Origin: Defluviitaleaceae bacterium
GTDB taxonomy: Bacteria > Bacillota > Clostridia > Lachnospirales > WQUN01
NCBI GenBank assembly: GCA_009782245.1
Contig: WRKK01000238.1
Location: forward strand, 1-7,386
Direction of reading: 5' to 3'
Length of the DNA: 7,386 nucleotides
Below, one piece after another: positions 1 to 6,229 of the stretch. Position 1 is the stretch's first letter. The number at the start of each line of letters is the position of its first letter. The notes beneath the pieces were generated by a model that saw only the letters and a program-made list of their open reading frames with translations, was not told the DNA's origin and did no database searches. Position numbers and translations under genes: made by a program.

Positions 1-95
1 GCTCAATGGCTCAATGGCTCAATGGCTCAATGGCTCAATGGCTCAATGGCTCAATGGCTCAATGGCTCAATGGCTCAATGGCTCAATGGCTCAAT
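1..95. repeat. Tandem array of the 8-bp unit GCTCAATG
   Basis: Eleven perfect copies of GCTCAATG lie head to tail from base 1 to 88, followed by a twelfth copy (89-95) that lacks its last base. The array starts at the window edge, so its real length is unknown. There is no spacer and no variation between copies, which suggests recent slippage expansion. Because 8 is not a multiple of 3, every plus-strand frame reads the same 24-bp cycle (octapeptide AQWLNGSM) with no stop, whereas every minus-strand frame meets TGA. Whether any plus-strand gene enters from the left cannot be seen. It may simply be a non-coding, length-variable microsatellite. Confidence 0.97.
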
Positions 96-125
96 TTAAT
101 TATCTCACATGAAAATTGTTTTGTC

Positions 126-146
126 AAATTTTTTTCAAAAAAATTT
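126..146. repeat. A/T-only perfect inverted repeat
   Basis: AAATTTTTTT (126-135) and AAAAAAATTT (137-146) are perfect reverse complements separated by a single C. The sequence is low complexity and the stem would be weak. It could be a remnant of a bidirectional terminator or simply homopolymer DNA. No function is claimed. Confidence 0.6.
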
Positions 147-172
147 TTGGCGACCGCAAATTGCCCGTAGGA

Positions 173-187
173 GCGGATATTATCCGC
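173..187. repeat. REP-like palindrome
   Basis: GCGGATATTATCCGC is a perfect odd-length palindrome; as RNA it would form a 6-bp stem with a 3-nt loop. It sits in the context CCCGTAGGAGCGGAT...ATCCGCCCACA. From memory, dispersed intergenic elements of the form GTAGGGGCGGAT...ATCCGCCC are frequent in Clostridia and some other phyla, so this is probably one copy of such a family. The family assignment is recollection; the palindrome itself is seen directly. Confidence 0.6.
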
Positions 188-243
188 CCACAATCGTTAA
201 AAAACAGCATTTTTTATCACTAGCTTAAAAAATTTTAGCGGGT

Positions 244-309
244 CAAGGGGCGCGCTCCTTGCGGGTTCTAAGGGCAGAGCCCTTAGCGGGGTGTGGGGCA
301 GAGCCCCAC
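244..309. repeat. Three consecutive hairpins with a shared spacer motif
   Basis: Three stem-loops follow one another. The first (244-261) has CAAGG pairing with CCTTG, extended by a G-T and a G-C pair around a CGCG loop. The second (268-286) is CTAAGGGC-AGA-GCCCTTAG. The third (293-309) is GTGGGGC-AGA-GCCCCAC. They are separated by near-identical 6-nt spacers, CGGGTT (262-267) and CGGGGT (287-292), and CGGTTT follows the last one, so the unit is a hairpin plus CGGGKT. The third lies 4 nt beyond the kinase stop codon. In the minus-strand transcript the array is followed by a U-rich stretch (about 222-235), so together they may end or protect the TCS mRNA 3' end. None is a canonical terminator alone. 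Confidence 0.75.
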
Positions 310-313
310 GGTT

Positions 314-1639
314 TTATGGCATCACAGGCAAATCCACCCAAAACAAACACCCCTCCGCCGTATTCTCCAAGCCAAACCGCACCCCCAAAATATCCAAAGA
401 TTTCTTGACAATGGTCAAGCCAAGCCCAGTTTTGCCCATTTTGTTTTGCCGCCGACTTCTGGCTTTGTCAACCATATAAAACGGCTCAAAAATATGTGCC
501 AAATGCTCCTCGGAAATTTCGCCTGTATTTCGCACAGAAAGCCGAATTTTCGCCGCTCCAACCTGCGAAAAAATCTCGATTTTGCCTGTTGGCGGAGTGT
601 TTTGCACCGCATTCATAAAAATATTAGAAAACGCCTTTTTCAGCAAAAATAAATCCGTGCGGCAAAACAAATTTTCCGAGATTTTTACCGAAATCTCCGC
701 CTGTATATCATGTTTTGCAATTTCCTCTGAAACCAAACGGTTTATATCAATTTTTGTGGGCTGCGGATTGTACTTTTCATTTAGCTTGACAATGTCCAAA
801 ATCTCGTATATTATCGAGGTTTGCGTGTCCATTAGCCTAATGCACTCCTGCAAATATTTTGGGTGGTTGCTGTAATCTCCGATATTTGCCAACATTCCCT
901 CCAACAGTAGGCTGGTGGCGGCTATCGGCGTTTTTAACTCATGCGATGCCGCCGAGAAAAAATAATTTTGCGATTCCTCCATTTCTCGCCGCCGCTGGTT
1001 CTCATTTTCCAACATTATAATCGTGCTTTTCAGCTTGTTGTACATATTGTGAACGTCCTGCGAAAGGTCGCCGATTTCGTCATTGCGTGGCGGCGGCGGC
1101 TTTATTGGCAATAATTGCACCATTTTCTTGGTATCTTTTACGAGATTTTTTATCGGAAATGTCATCTGTTTTGCGAAAATTGCCGTGCTTGCCAAAGCGA
1201 TGACGATGACCAAAAACACCGTTAAAATCACGGTATTTAGCAGATTTGACTCCGTTTGCGGCAGAGAATCCTGGGCGGCAAGCGTGTAGCCGCCCATATT
1301 CACAAAAAGCACCCTGAAATTCTGAAAATTATCCTGCTCAAACGTGCTAAAAACGGTGTTTTGTTCGCTGTCCATTATACGAAAAACGAACGTGCGATTA
1401 ACGTCCGCAAATTGCCGCGCCGTGTCCAGCATTTCAAGCCTGTCCGCCGTTAAAAACTGCTCATAAAGCAAGCTATAATCACGTTGCAAACGCTGCAACT
1501 GTTGCGTGGCGTAAAACGCCGTAATCTGCTGATAAAACATCGCAAACGCCACGCCCACCACGATAATCAGAAAAACGGTCGTGTACACAAAAGTTTTCGC
1601 AAATATCCCAAATCTCGGAAATTTTCCACATTTTTTCAT
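314..1639 (-). CDS. Membrane sensor histidine kinase of the two-component system (441 aa)
   Basis: The product is an inner-membrane sensor kinase that should autophosphorylate on His and pass the phosphate to the regulator encoded just upstream. Residues 15-37 form TM1, 38-133 an extracellular sensor region without a recognised fold, and 134-156 TM2. A HAMP-like linker (about 157-210) contains a PPPPR run at 181-185 and a DEIG motif. The HisKA domain has H233 in SHELKTP. The ATPase domain shows the N box (N343, N347), a G1 box reading NTGE (371-374), the F box FEPFY (384-388) and the G2 box GKTGLGL (402-408). The G1 box has Asn where Asp is usual, a variant common in Gram-positive kinases. 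Start: ATG overlaps the regulator stop as TAATG, with GGAGG (1647-1651) 7 nt upstream. The signal is unknown; an envelope-active compound is inferred from the linked transporter. Confidence 0.96.
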   Translation of the reverse strand: MKKCGKFPRFGIFAKTFVYTTVFLIIVVGVAFAMFYQQITAFYATQQLQRLQRDYSLLYEQFLTADRLEMLDTARQFADVNRTFVFRIMDSEQNTVFSTFEQDNFQNFRVLFVNMGGYTLAAQDSLPQTESNLLNTVILTVFLVIVIALASTAIFAKQMTFPIKNLVKDTKKMVQLLPIKPPPPRNDEIGDLSQDVHNMYNKLKSTIIMLENENQRRREMEESQNYFFSAASHELKTPIAATSLLLEGMLANIGDYSNHPKYLQECIRLMDTQTSIIYEILDIVKLNEKYNPQPTKIDINRLVSEEIAKHDIQAEISVKISENLFCRTDLFLLKKAFSNIFMNAVQNTPPTGKIEIFSQVGAAKIRLSVRNTGEISEEHLAHIFEPFYMVDKARSRRQNKMGKTGLGLTIVKKSLDILGVRFGLENTAEGCLFWVDLPVMP

Positions 1640-2292
1640 TAGTTTACCTCCATTCGGTAGCCCACGCCGCGCACGGTTTTTATGATGTCTGTGGGCAATT
1701 TTGCACGTAAATTTTTTATGTGGACTTGTATCGTATTTTCCAGCCGATCGAAATCATAGCCGTAAATATGGGATAAAATGGCATCATGCGAGAGCGTTCG
1801 CCCTTTATTTTGGGCGAGCAACAGCAAAATCTCAAATTCTTTGACGGTCAACGGAATTTCTACACCGTTGTGCATGGTCTTGTAATCGGCAGGAAACAGC
1901 AGAATATCGCCGCATTTTATTTCTTTAAGCAACGCACCGCTCCGCCGTAACAGGGCTTCCACACGCTTTAACAGCAGTTGAATTTTGAACGGTTTTGTAA
2001 CGTAATCGTCCGCCTCCGCCTCAAATGAGCGAATTTGGTTATTTTCGTCCGATAACGCCGAAAGCATGATTACAGGCGTGTTGTTCAAACTGCGGATTTC
2101 CTTTAACAAGGCGTGTCCGTCCGTGCCAGGTAGCATGATGTCCAAAATAGCCAAATTATAGGAATTGTCATAGATTTTTTGCATTGCAACATCGCCGTCC
2201 GTGCAAGCGTCAACTTCATATCCAGCGGCTTGCAGAAAGGTTTTCACCGTATCCAAGATATTTTGGTCGTCCTCAACCAGTAAAATTTTCAT
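1639..2292 (-). CDS. OmpR/PhoB-family response regulator (217 aa)
   Basis: This is a cytoplasmic DNA-binding regulator and the partner of the adjacent kinase. The N-terminal receiver domain (1-115) has the acidic pocket E7/D8/D9, phosphoacceptor D51 in LAILDIMLPG, S78 and K100 in TKPF. The C-terminal winged helix (about 122-217) carries the recognition-helix region ENTIQVHIKNLRAKL and ends in the hallmark VRGVGYR. The ATG at 2290-2292 is chosen because GGAGG (2300-2304) lies 7 nt upstream, the protein then begins MKILLVEDD as the family does, and a sigma-A promoter is suitably placed. The frame stays open up to 2379, but those 29 extra codons would cover the promoter and have no ribosome binding site. 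Its likely targets are the 11-bp repeats before the transporter operon at 6647-6679. Confidence 0.96.
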   Translation of the reverse strand: MKILLVEDDQNILDTVKTFLQAAGYEVDACTDGDVAMQKIYDNSYNLAILDIMLPGTDGHALLKEIRSLNNTPVIMLSALSDENNQIRSFEAEADDYVTKPFKIQLLLKRVEALLRRSGALLKEIKCGDILLFPADYKTMHNGVEIPLTVKEFEILLLLAQNKGRTLSHDAILSHIYGYDFDRLENTIQVHIKNLRAKLPTDIIKTVRGVGYRMEVN

Positions 2293-2323
2293 GTGATTTC
2301 CTCCAATTTTTTTGTATGATTTT

Positions 2324-2352
2324 ATTTTACCACACAATTTCTTAAATGTCAA
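2324..2352 (-). promoter_or_regulatory. Sigma-A promoter of the TCS operon
   Basis: Read on the minus strand, TTGACA (2347-2352) is followed after exactly 17 nt by TAAAAT (2324-2329). The -35 is a perfect consensus match and the -10 is one base off. Transcription should start near 2317, leaving a leader of about 25 nt that contains the GGAGG site of the regulator. The strong -35 and absence of obvious 11-bp repeats suggest largely constitutive expression of the regulator-kinase pair. Confidence 0.85.
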
Positions 2353-2375
2353 ATTTTTTCGGTTTTTTATAAAAT

Positions 2376-2413
2376 CCATTGGAAAAGCCCGATTTTGCGG
2401 GCTTTTCCAATGG
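2376..2413 (-). terminator. Intrinsic terminator of the transporter operon
   Basis: CCATTGGAAAAGCCCG (2376-2391) and CGGGCTTTTCCAATGG (2398-2413) are perfect 16-bp arms around a 6-nt loop, starting 7 nt after the stop codon of the last ABC gene. In the minus-strand RNA the stem is followed by AUUUUAUAAAA, a short and imperfect U tract. The hairpin is strong but the tail is not ideal, so some read-through into the TCS genes is possible. It separates the transporter operon from the TCS promoter. Confidence 0.8.
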
Positions 2414-2420
2414 TGTAAAT

Positions 2421-3080
2421 TTACAAAATCCGCCCACCAACCAACCGCAAAACCCTATCCGCCGCCGCACTAACCTCATCAGAATGGGTTACAATAATCA
2501 CGCATTTTCCCTCGCCGTGTGCCAATTTTGCGAAAATATCCAAAATTTCGCCCTCGGTTATCTCGTCCAAATTGCCTGTCGGCTCGTCCGCAATAATCAC
2601 GGCTGGATTGTGCGACAACGCCCTCGCAATGCCGACTCTCTGCTGTTCGCCGCCCGATAGCCGCAAAATTTTGCGGTCGGCGGTTTCTCGGTCAATGCCG
2701 ACTTTCGCCAGCAACTCGTACGCCAAGCGTTTTTTCTCTGTCGCCGTCGCCGCAACTCCGCTTATATTCATGGATAGCGTGATATTGTACACCGCCGTGG
2801 AGTTCAGCAACAGGTTAAAACTCTGAAAAATTACGCCGATATGTTGCGACCTGTACTCGTCCCTGTCAAGCGTTTTCAGAGATTTTCCGTTGTACAAAAC
2901 CTCGCCCTCTTTGCAGGTGTCCAAGCCAGAAATCAGCGATAATAGCGTACTTTTGCCAGCGCCCGACTCGCCCACGATTGCGTAAATTTTGCCGCTCTCA
3001 AATTGGGCGTTTATATTCCGCAAAACTCGCTCTGTGCCGCCCTCGTAGCTGTAACTCACGTTTTTTAACTCTAATCCCAT
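2421..3080 (-). CDS. ABC transporter ATPase, second copy (219 aa, LolD/MacB type)
   Basis: This cytoplasmic nucleotide-binding subunit should power the permease encoded immediately before it. All ABC motifs are intact: Walker A GESGAGKST (37-45), Q-loop Q86 in IFQSFNL, signature LSGGEQQ (141-147), Walker B IIADEPTGNLD with D165/E166, and the H-loop H199. The DEPTGNLD form and the roughly 220-residue length are typical of the LolD/MacB/FtsE class that works with FtsX-like permeases. It is clearly a paralogue of the ATPase at 4070-4765, sharing for example the LSMNISGV and GKCVIIVTHS segments. It starts 3 nt after the preceding permease stop; the ribosome binding site is a weaker AAAGGA inside the permease 3' end, so translation is probably coupled. 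It is the last gene before the 2376-2413 terminator. Confidence 0.95.
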   Translation of the reverse strand: MGLELKNVSYSYEGGTERVLRNINAQFESGKIYAIVGESGAGKSTLLSLISGLDTCKEGEVLYNGKSLKTLDRDEYRSQHIGVIFQSFNLLLNSTAVYNITLSMNISGVAATATEKKRLAYELLAKVGIDRETADRKILRLSGGEQQRVGIARALSHNPAVIIADEPTGNLDEITEGEILDIFAKLAHGEGKCVIIVTHSDEVSAAADRVLRLVGGRIL

Positions 3081-3083
3081 TTT

Positions 3084-4070
3084 TTACGTCCTTTCCATTA
3101 AAATTTTTATCGGCTCGCTTTTTGTGATTTGGCTTACCGAGATTATCCCCACCAAACTCGCCAATAGCAAGGAAATCGCCAATATTTGCAATGCCGTTGT
3201 CGCATTTATCAAAATGTCAATCTGCAAATTTTCCGAGAAATTTTCGGTTGACAATGCGTCCGCCGATTCGCTTGCAAGCCTTTCTGCTAAGGTGGTTGCG
3301 GTGCTTTCGCCGTCCGCATTGGACAAAATTTGCCCTGCCAAAATATTATCGGAAATGGGCTGTGATAGAAAATTGCCAGCCGCCATGCCCAAAACAAAGC
3401 AAAACCCAGTAATTATCACGTTTTCCGCCCAGATGACAAACGCCACTTTCCGCTTTTTCAAGCCCATTGCTCGCAACACGCCAATCTCATATTTGCGTTC
3501 ACGAATCGCAATAACCGACAGCAACGCCATTATCACGCCGCCCAAGACCACAACCACCGCCAAAAATGTAATTGCCAAACTTTGCAGACTCTCGACAGGG
3601 GCGACAATGCTTGCAAACGCCGCCTCGTCCGTGCGGACGGCGTAATTTTCAGGCAAACCTTTTTCTCGCAATTCCGCCTCAAAATCCGATAAAAGCAGCG
3701 GCGAAACCAAGTAAAATACAGCATCTGTGCCGCGCGGCGTGTCCTGCAAATCCCAGCCCAGCACAAAATCCGAATTTGCAAAATCCGAAAACTGCTCCGC
3801 CGTGAATGTTGCTTGATTTTGGGCGGCTTGACCAGTTATCATTTGACCGCCGCCAGTTCCGCCTGTTTCGCCAAGTGTCTGCATTTGCGGCACTATACGC
3901 ACCGCACTTTGCAGGCTCGTCCGAGTTTCCTCAATCACGAGATTTGTCGCATTGAAAATGGACAAAGCCACCACAATCGCCGTGATTATCGCAAAAGTTA
4001 TGCCCAACAACAGCATATTTCGCCCTTTATTTTTGCCCAAATTCAACATTGCGTGTTCCAGTAAATACAT
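3084..4070 (-). CDS. FtsX/MacB-type ABC permease with reduced extracellular domain (328 aa)
   Basis: This is a four-helix membrane subunit of an ABC transporter. TM1 is about residues 18-40, TM2 165-187, TM3 208-235 and TM4 289-313. The FtsX cytoplasmic coupling motif RERKYEIGVLRAMG spans 190-203. Both ends align well with the paralogue at 4826-6229: MYLL at the N terminus, EPIKIL near the C terminus, and the FEAELREKGLP segment before TM2. The extracellular part between TM1 and TM2 is only about 125 residues, against about 264 in the paralogue, and that gap accounts for the whole length difference. The segment 66-88 is a Gly/Gln/Thr-rich linker at the deletion. The reading frame is clean, so this is a compact permease, not a pseudogene. 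ATG overlaps the ATPase stop as TAATG, with GGAGG (4079-4083) 8 nt upstream. Confidence 0.93.
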   Translation of the reverse strand: MYLLEHAMLNLGKNKGRNMLLLGITFAIITAIVVALSIFNATNLVIEETRTSLQSAVRIVPQMQTLGETGGTGGGQMITGQAAQNQATFTAEQFSDFANSDFVLGWDLQDTPRGTDAVFYLVSPLLLSDFEAELREKGLPENYAVRTDEAAFASIVAPVESLQSLAITFLAVVVVLGGVIMALLSVIAIRERKYEIGVLRAMGLKKRKVAFVIWAENVIITGFCFVLGMAAGNFLSQPISDNILAGQILSNADGESTATTLAERLASESADALSTENFSENLQIDILINATTALQILAISLLLASLVGIISVSQITKSEPIKILMERT

Positions 4071-4765
4071 TATTTTCTCCTCCTTTTTTGCGTTTGCGGT
4101 GCGTTGACATTTCCGTCAAATCGGCGGAAAATGCCCTTTTCCACGTGCCAAATCTCGTCTGCGATTGTCGTAACTCGGCGTGAATGTGTTACGATTATCA
4201 CGCATTTTCCCTGTTCGTGGGCGATATTTTCAAAGATTTTCAGCACTTTGCCCTCGGTTTCTTTGTCGAGATTGCCTGTCGGTTCGTCCGCCACGATTAG
4301 CGGCGGATTATGTGCGATTGCCCTTGCAATGGCGATTCTCTGCTGTTCGCCGCCTGATAATTTCAGAATTTTTCGGCGGCTTTTCTCTGGGGAAATTCCC
4401 ATAGTTTTTAGCAACTCCAACGCTCGAGTTTTATTGCCCCCAACTCCGCTGATATTCATGGATAGCACGATATTATCCAGCGCCGTTGCGGTTGGGATTA
4501 GGTTCAAACTTTGAAAAACCATTCCCATTTGCCGCGCGCGGTAGTGGTTGCGGTTGATTTTCGCCAAATTTTCGCCATTGTAGACGATTTCGCCGCCAGT
4601 CGCCACGTCCAAGCCGGACAGCAGGGCGAGCAGCGTACTTTTGCCCGCGCCCGATTTGCCTACGATTGTGTAGACTTTGCCTGGGGAAAATTCCAGGTTG
4701 ACATCTTTGAAGATTGTCCTTGTTGTGCCCTCGTATTTGTACGAGATATTTTTTAATGCTAACAT
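4070..4765 (-). CDS. ABC transporter ATPase, first copy (231 aa, LolD/MacB type)
   Basis: This nucleotide-binding subunit lies between the two permeases. Motifs are complete: Walker A GKSGAGKST (36-44), Q85 in VFQSLNL, signature LSGGEQQ (136-142), Walker B IVADEPTGNLD with D160/E161, and H194 in VTHS. It resembles the 219-aa ATPase throughout, which marks a tandem duplication of an ATPase-permease pair. It ends in a basic tail (QKRRRK) absent from the other copy. The start ATG has GAGGG (4770-4774) 4 nt upstream, a rather short spacing. A 60-nt gap separates it from the preceding permease, and no promoter is evident there. Its stop overlaps the next permease start. The family exports or extracts lipophilic or peptide substrates; the substrate here is unknown. 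Confidence 0.95.
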   Translation of the reverse strand: MLALKNISYKYEGTTRTIFKDVNLEFSPGKVYTIVGKSGAGKSTLLALLSGLDVATGGEIVYNGENLAKINRNHYRARQMGMVFQSLNLIPTATALDNIVLSMNISGVGGNKTRALELLKTMGISPEKSRRKILKLSGGEQQRIAIARAIAHNPPLIVADEPTGNLDKETEGKVLKIFENIAHEQGKCVIIVTHSRRVTTIADEIWHVEKGIFRRFDGNVNAPQTQKRRRK

Positions 4766-4825
4766 TTTGCCCTCTTTTCTACCGAGAAATCCAATAAATC
4801 TAATTTCCGAGTTTTTATCTTTCGC

Positions 4826-6229
4826 TTATCGTTCACGTAAAATTTTTAACGGCTCATATTGTGAAATTATCACAACGCCAATTATCCCAGATAACGCCGC
4901 TAACGCCAAAGTTATAGCAATTATTTGCAAAATTACGGCGACTTCTAGGGATATTTGAATTTCGCTGGCTGGCGTGTAGCCCTGTGCGGCATCGTCCGTT
5001 TGCATTTGTCCGCCTGCGAAAAGTACACGGTTTGCTCCGCCTGTTTCCGAGATTTCTTGGTTGGCGGTGGCGACTCTGCCCTCGAGGATAAAATCTGCGA
5101 TAGGTTGCGAAATTGCGTTACCTATCCCAAGCCCCAAAATTAGGCAAACGGCGGCAATTATGACCGTTTCCGCCAAAATGCCAAACGCAACTTTTGCACG
5201 CTCCAAGCCCATTGCGCGCAACACGCCGACCTCGTATTTGCGTTCGCGTACCGCCATGTACGAGATTAGTGCGAGTGTGATTGCCCCCAAAATCAGCACG
5301 ATGAACATGAACGTGGTCGCCGCACTGTGCATTCCTGCGAGTGGGCCCGTTACTCGGTCAAACGCCGCCTGGTTTATCGCCACATTGTAAGTTATCGGCA
5401 AGCCCAGCGCACGGACTTCTGCCTCAAAAGCCGTGATGTTGGCTGGGTCGGCGAGGAAATATTCCACTTGCATATCCAGCCCTGCGTTGGTTTGCCAGCC
5501 GCCTGCGATAAGCGTGTCAAAGCTAGTGATAATCTCGTTTCGGCGATTGTCGGCAAAACGTCCGTTCATTGCCAAAAAGAAGTTAACATACGGCTCGGTG
5601 CGGTCGGCGTAAATGCCCACGATTTCTAGCGTGTAGACGATTCCATCGCTGTACGCCGCCGAAAGCGTGATTGTATCGCCGATTGTGAGGGCGTTTTGGA
5701 CGGCGAGTTCTTCGCTTATGATTGCCTCGTTCAAATTTTCAAACATTCTGCCCTGCGAAATTTCTCGGAAACTGCCGAAATCCGCCAAACTTGCTGGCTC
5801 GGACGTTCCGACAAGGCGGCTAGTTTCCACCAAAACGACCTCGCCGTTATCGTTGATGCGTGTTGTGCTACCAGGCGTTTCCGAGAAATCGTCAACGGCA
5901 CGAAAACTGTCGCTCCAAGCGTACATTGCGGCGTTGAAAACGCTGTTACGCAAATAGGCGGATTCGGCGAACTGCATAAAACTGGCGATTGGCACAAAGG
6001 CGGCATCGTCCCTGCCCAAGCCGATTTGCCGCATTTCTATAAAATCCTGGCGAATCTCCACGCGCGAGCCTAAATCTAGGCGGATTGTGTCGATTATCCG
6101 CGCGGCGGCGTTGTTTATGGTAAGCGTAACCACCGCAGCCATCACGATTGCCAGCGTAACCACCGCTATTAGTGCGTTGCGGCTTTTGTTGCGTTCCAAA
6201 TTTTTTATTGCGTTTGATAGTAGATACAT
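4826..6229 (-). CDS. FtsX/MacB-type ABC permease, full length (467 aa)
   Basis: This is the membrane subunit of a mechanotransmission-type ABC transporter. TM1 is about residues 18-40. A large extracellular domain follows (41-304) with the MacB periplasmic-core signature GRMFENLNEAIISEELA and GDTI (160-186). Then come TM2 (305-327), the coupling motif RERKYEVGVLRAMG (328-341), TM3 (346-376), a second extracellular loop (about 378-428) and TM4 (430-456). Such permeases use four helices per subunit, usually as dimers, and act on substrates at the outer membrane surface instead of pumping through a channel. In Gram-positives they often serve peptide-antibiotic resistance or export. ATG overlaps the stop of the small membrane protein as TAATG, with GGAGG (6237-6241) 7 nt upstream. 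It presumably pairs with the ATPase at 4070-4765, and possibly with the shorter permease as a heterodimer. Confidence 0.94.
   Translation of the reverse strand: MYLLSNAIKNLERNKSRNALIAVVTLAIVMAAVVTLTINNAAARIIDTIRLDLGSRVEIRQDFIEMRQIGLGRDDAAFVPIASFMQFAESAYLRNSVFNAAMYAWSDSFRAVDDFSETPGSTTRINDNGEVVLVETSRLVGTSEPASLADFGSFREISQGRMFENLNEAIISEELAVQNALTIGDTITLSAAYSDGIVYTLEIVGIYADRTEPYVNFFLAMNGRFADNRRNEIITSFDTLIAGGWQTNAGLDMQVEYFLADPANITAFEAEVRALGLPITYNVAINQAAFDRVTGPLAGMHSAATTFMFIVLILGAITLALISYMAVRERKYEVGVLRAMGLERAKVAFGILAETVIIAAVCLILGLGIGNAISQPIADFILEGRVATANQEISETGGANRVLFAGGQMQTDDAAQGYTPASEIQISLEVAVILQIIAITLALAALSGIIGVVIISQYEPLKILRER

Larger units (their letters stand above)
96..313. other. Non-coding, repeat-rich spacer after the kinase gene
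   Basis: No credible gene is seen here on either strand. The stretch holds an A/T-only inverted repeat (126-146), a GC-rich palindrome (173-187), an A/T-rich imperfect palindrome around 222-240, and three consecutive hairpins (244-309) directly after the stop codon of the histidine kinase. The density of small inverted repeats beside a tandem array suggests an intergenic region that gathers REP-like elements. Two plus-strand open frames that start near 291-293 merely run antisense into the kinase gene and have no ribosome binding site. Confidence 0.75.

Noticed and set aside
1..95. CRISPR array or iteron-type origin
   Set aside because: The unit is only 8 bp with no spacers, and no replication gene, DnaA box cluster or cas gene is visible.
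126..146. A/T inverted repeat as an intrinsic terminator for the TCS operon
   Set aside because: The stem has only A-T pairs and a single-base centre, and it lies about 170 nt after the kinase stop; it is better explained as homopolymer sequence.
314..1639. Degenerate ATP-binding site in the kinase because of Asn in the G1 box
   Set aside because: NTGE-type G1 boxes are frequent in active Gram-positive kinases, and the H, N, F and G2 boxes are intact.
2293..2379. N-terminal extension of the response regulator to an upstream ATG at 2379
   Set aside because: It would read through the sigma-A promoter and part of the terminator, has no ribosome binding site, and adds 29 residues before a receiver domain that normally starts with MKILLVEDD.
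3124..3645. Plus-strand open frame of 173 codons
   Set aside because: It lies wholly antisense to a permease with clear FtsX motifs, its product has no recognisable features, and there is no ribosome binding site. Other plus-strand frames (for example 582-875, 4104-4514, 5696-6073) were dismissed for the same reasons.
3084..4070. Second permease as a pseudogene
   Set aside because: The frame is uninterrupted, all four helices and the coupling motif remain, and start and stop are tightly coupled to neighbours.
4766..4825. Internal promoter in the 60-nt gap before the first ATPase
   Set aside because: No -35/-10 pair with suitable spacing was found; the gap appears to contain only the ribosome binding site.
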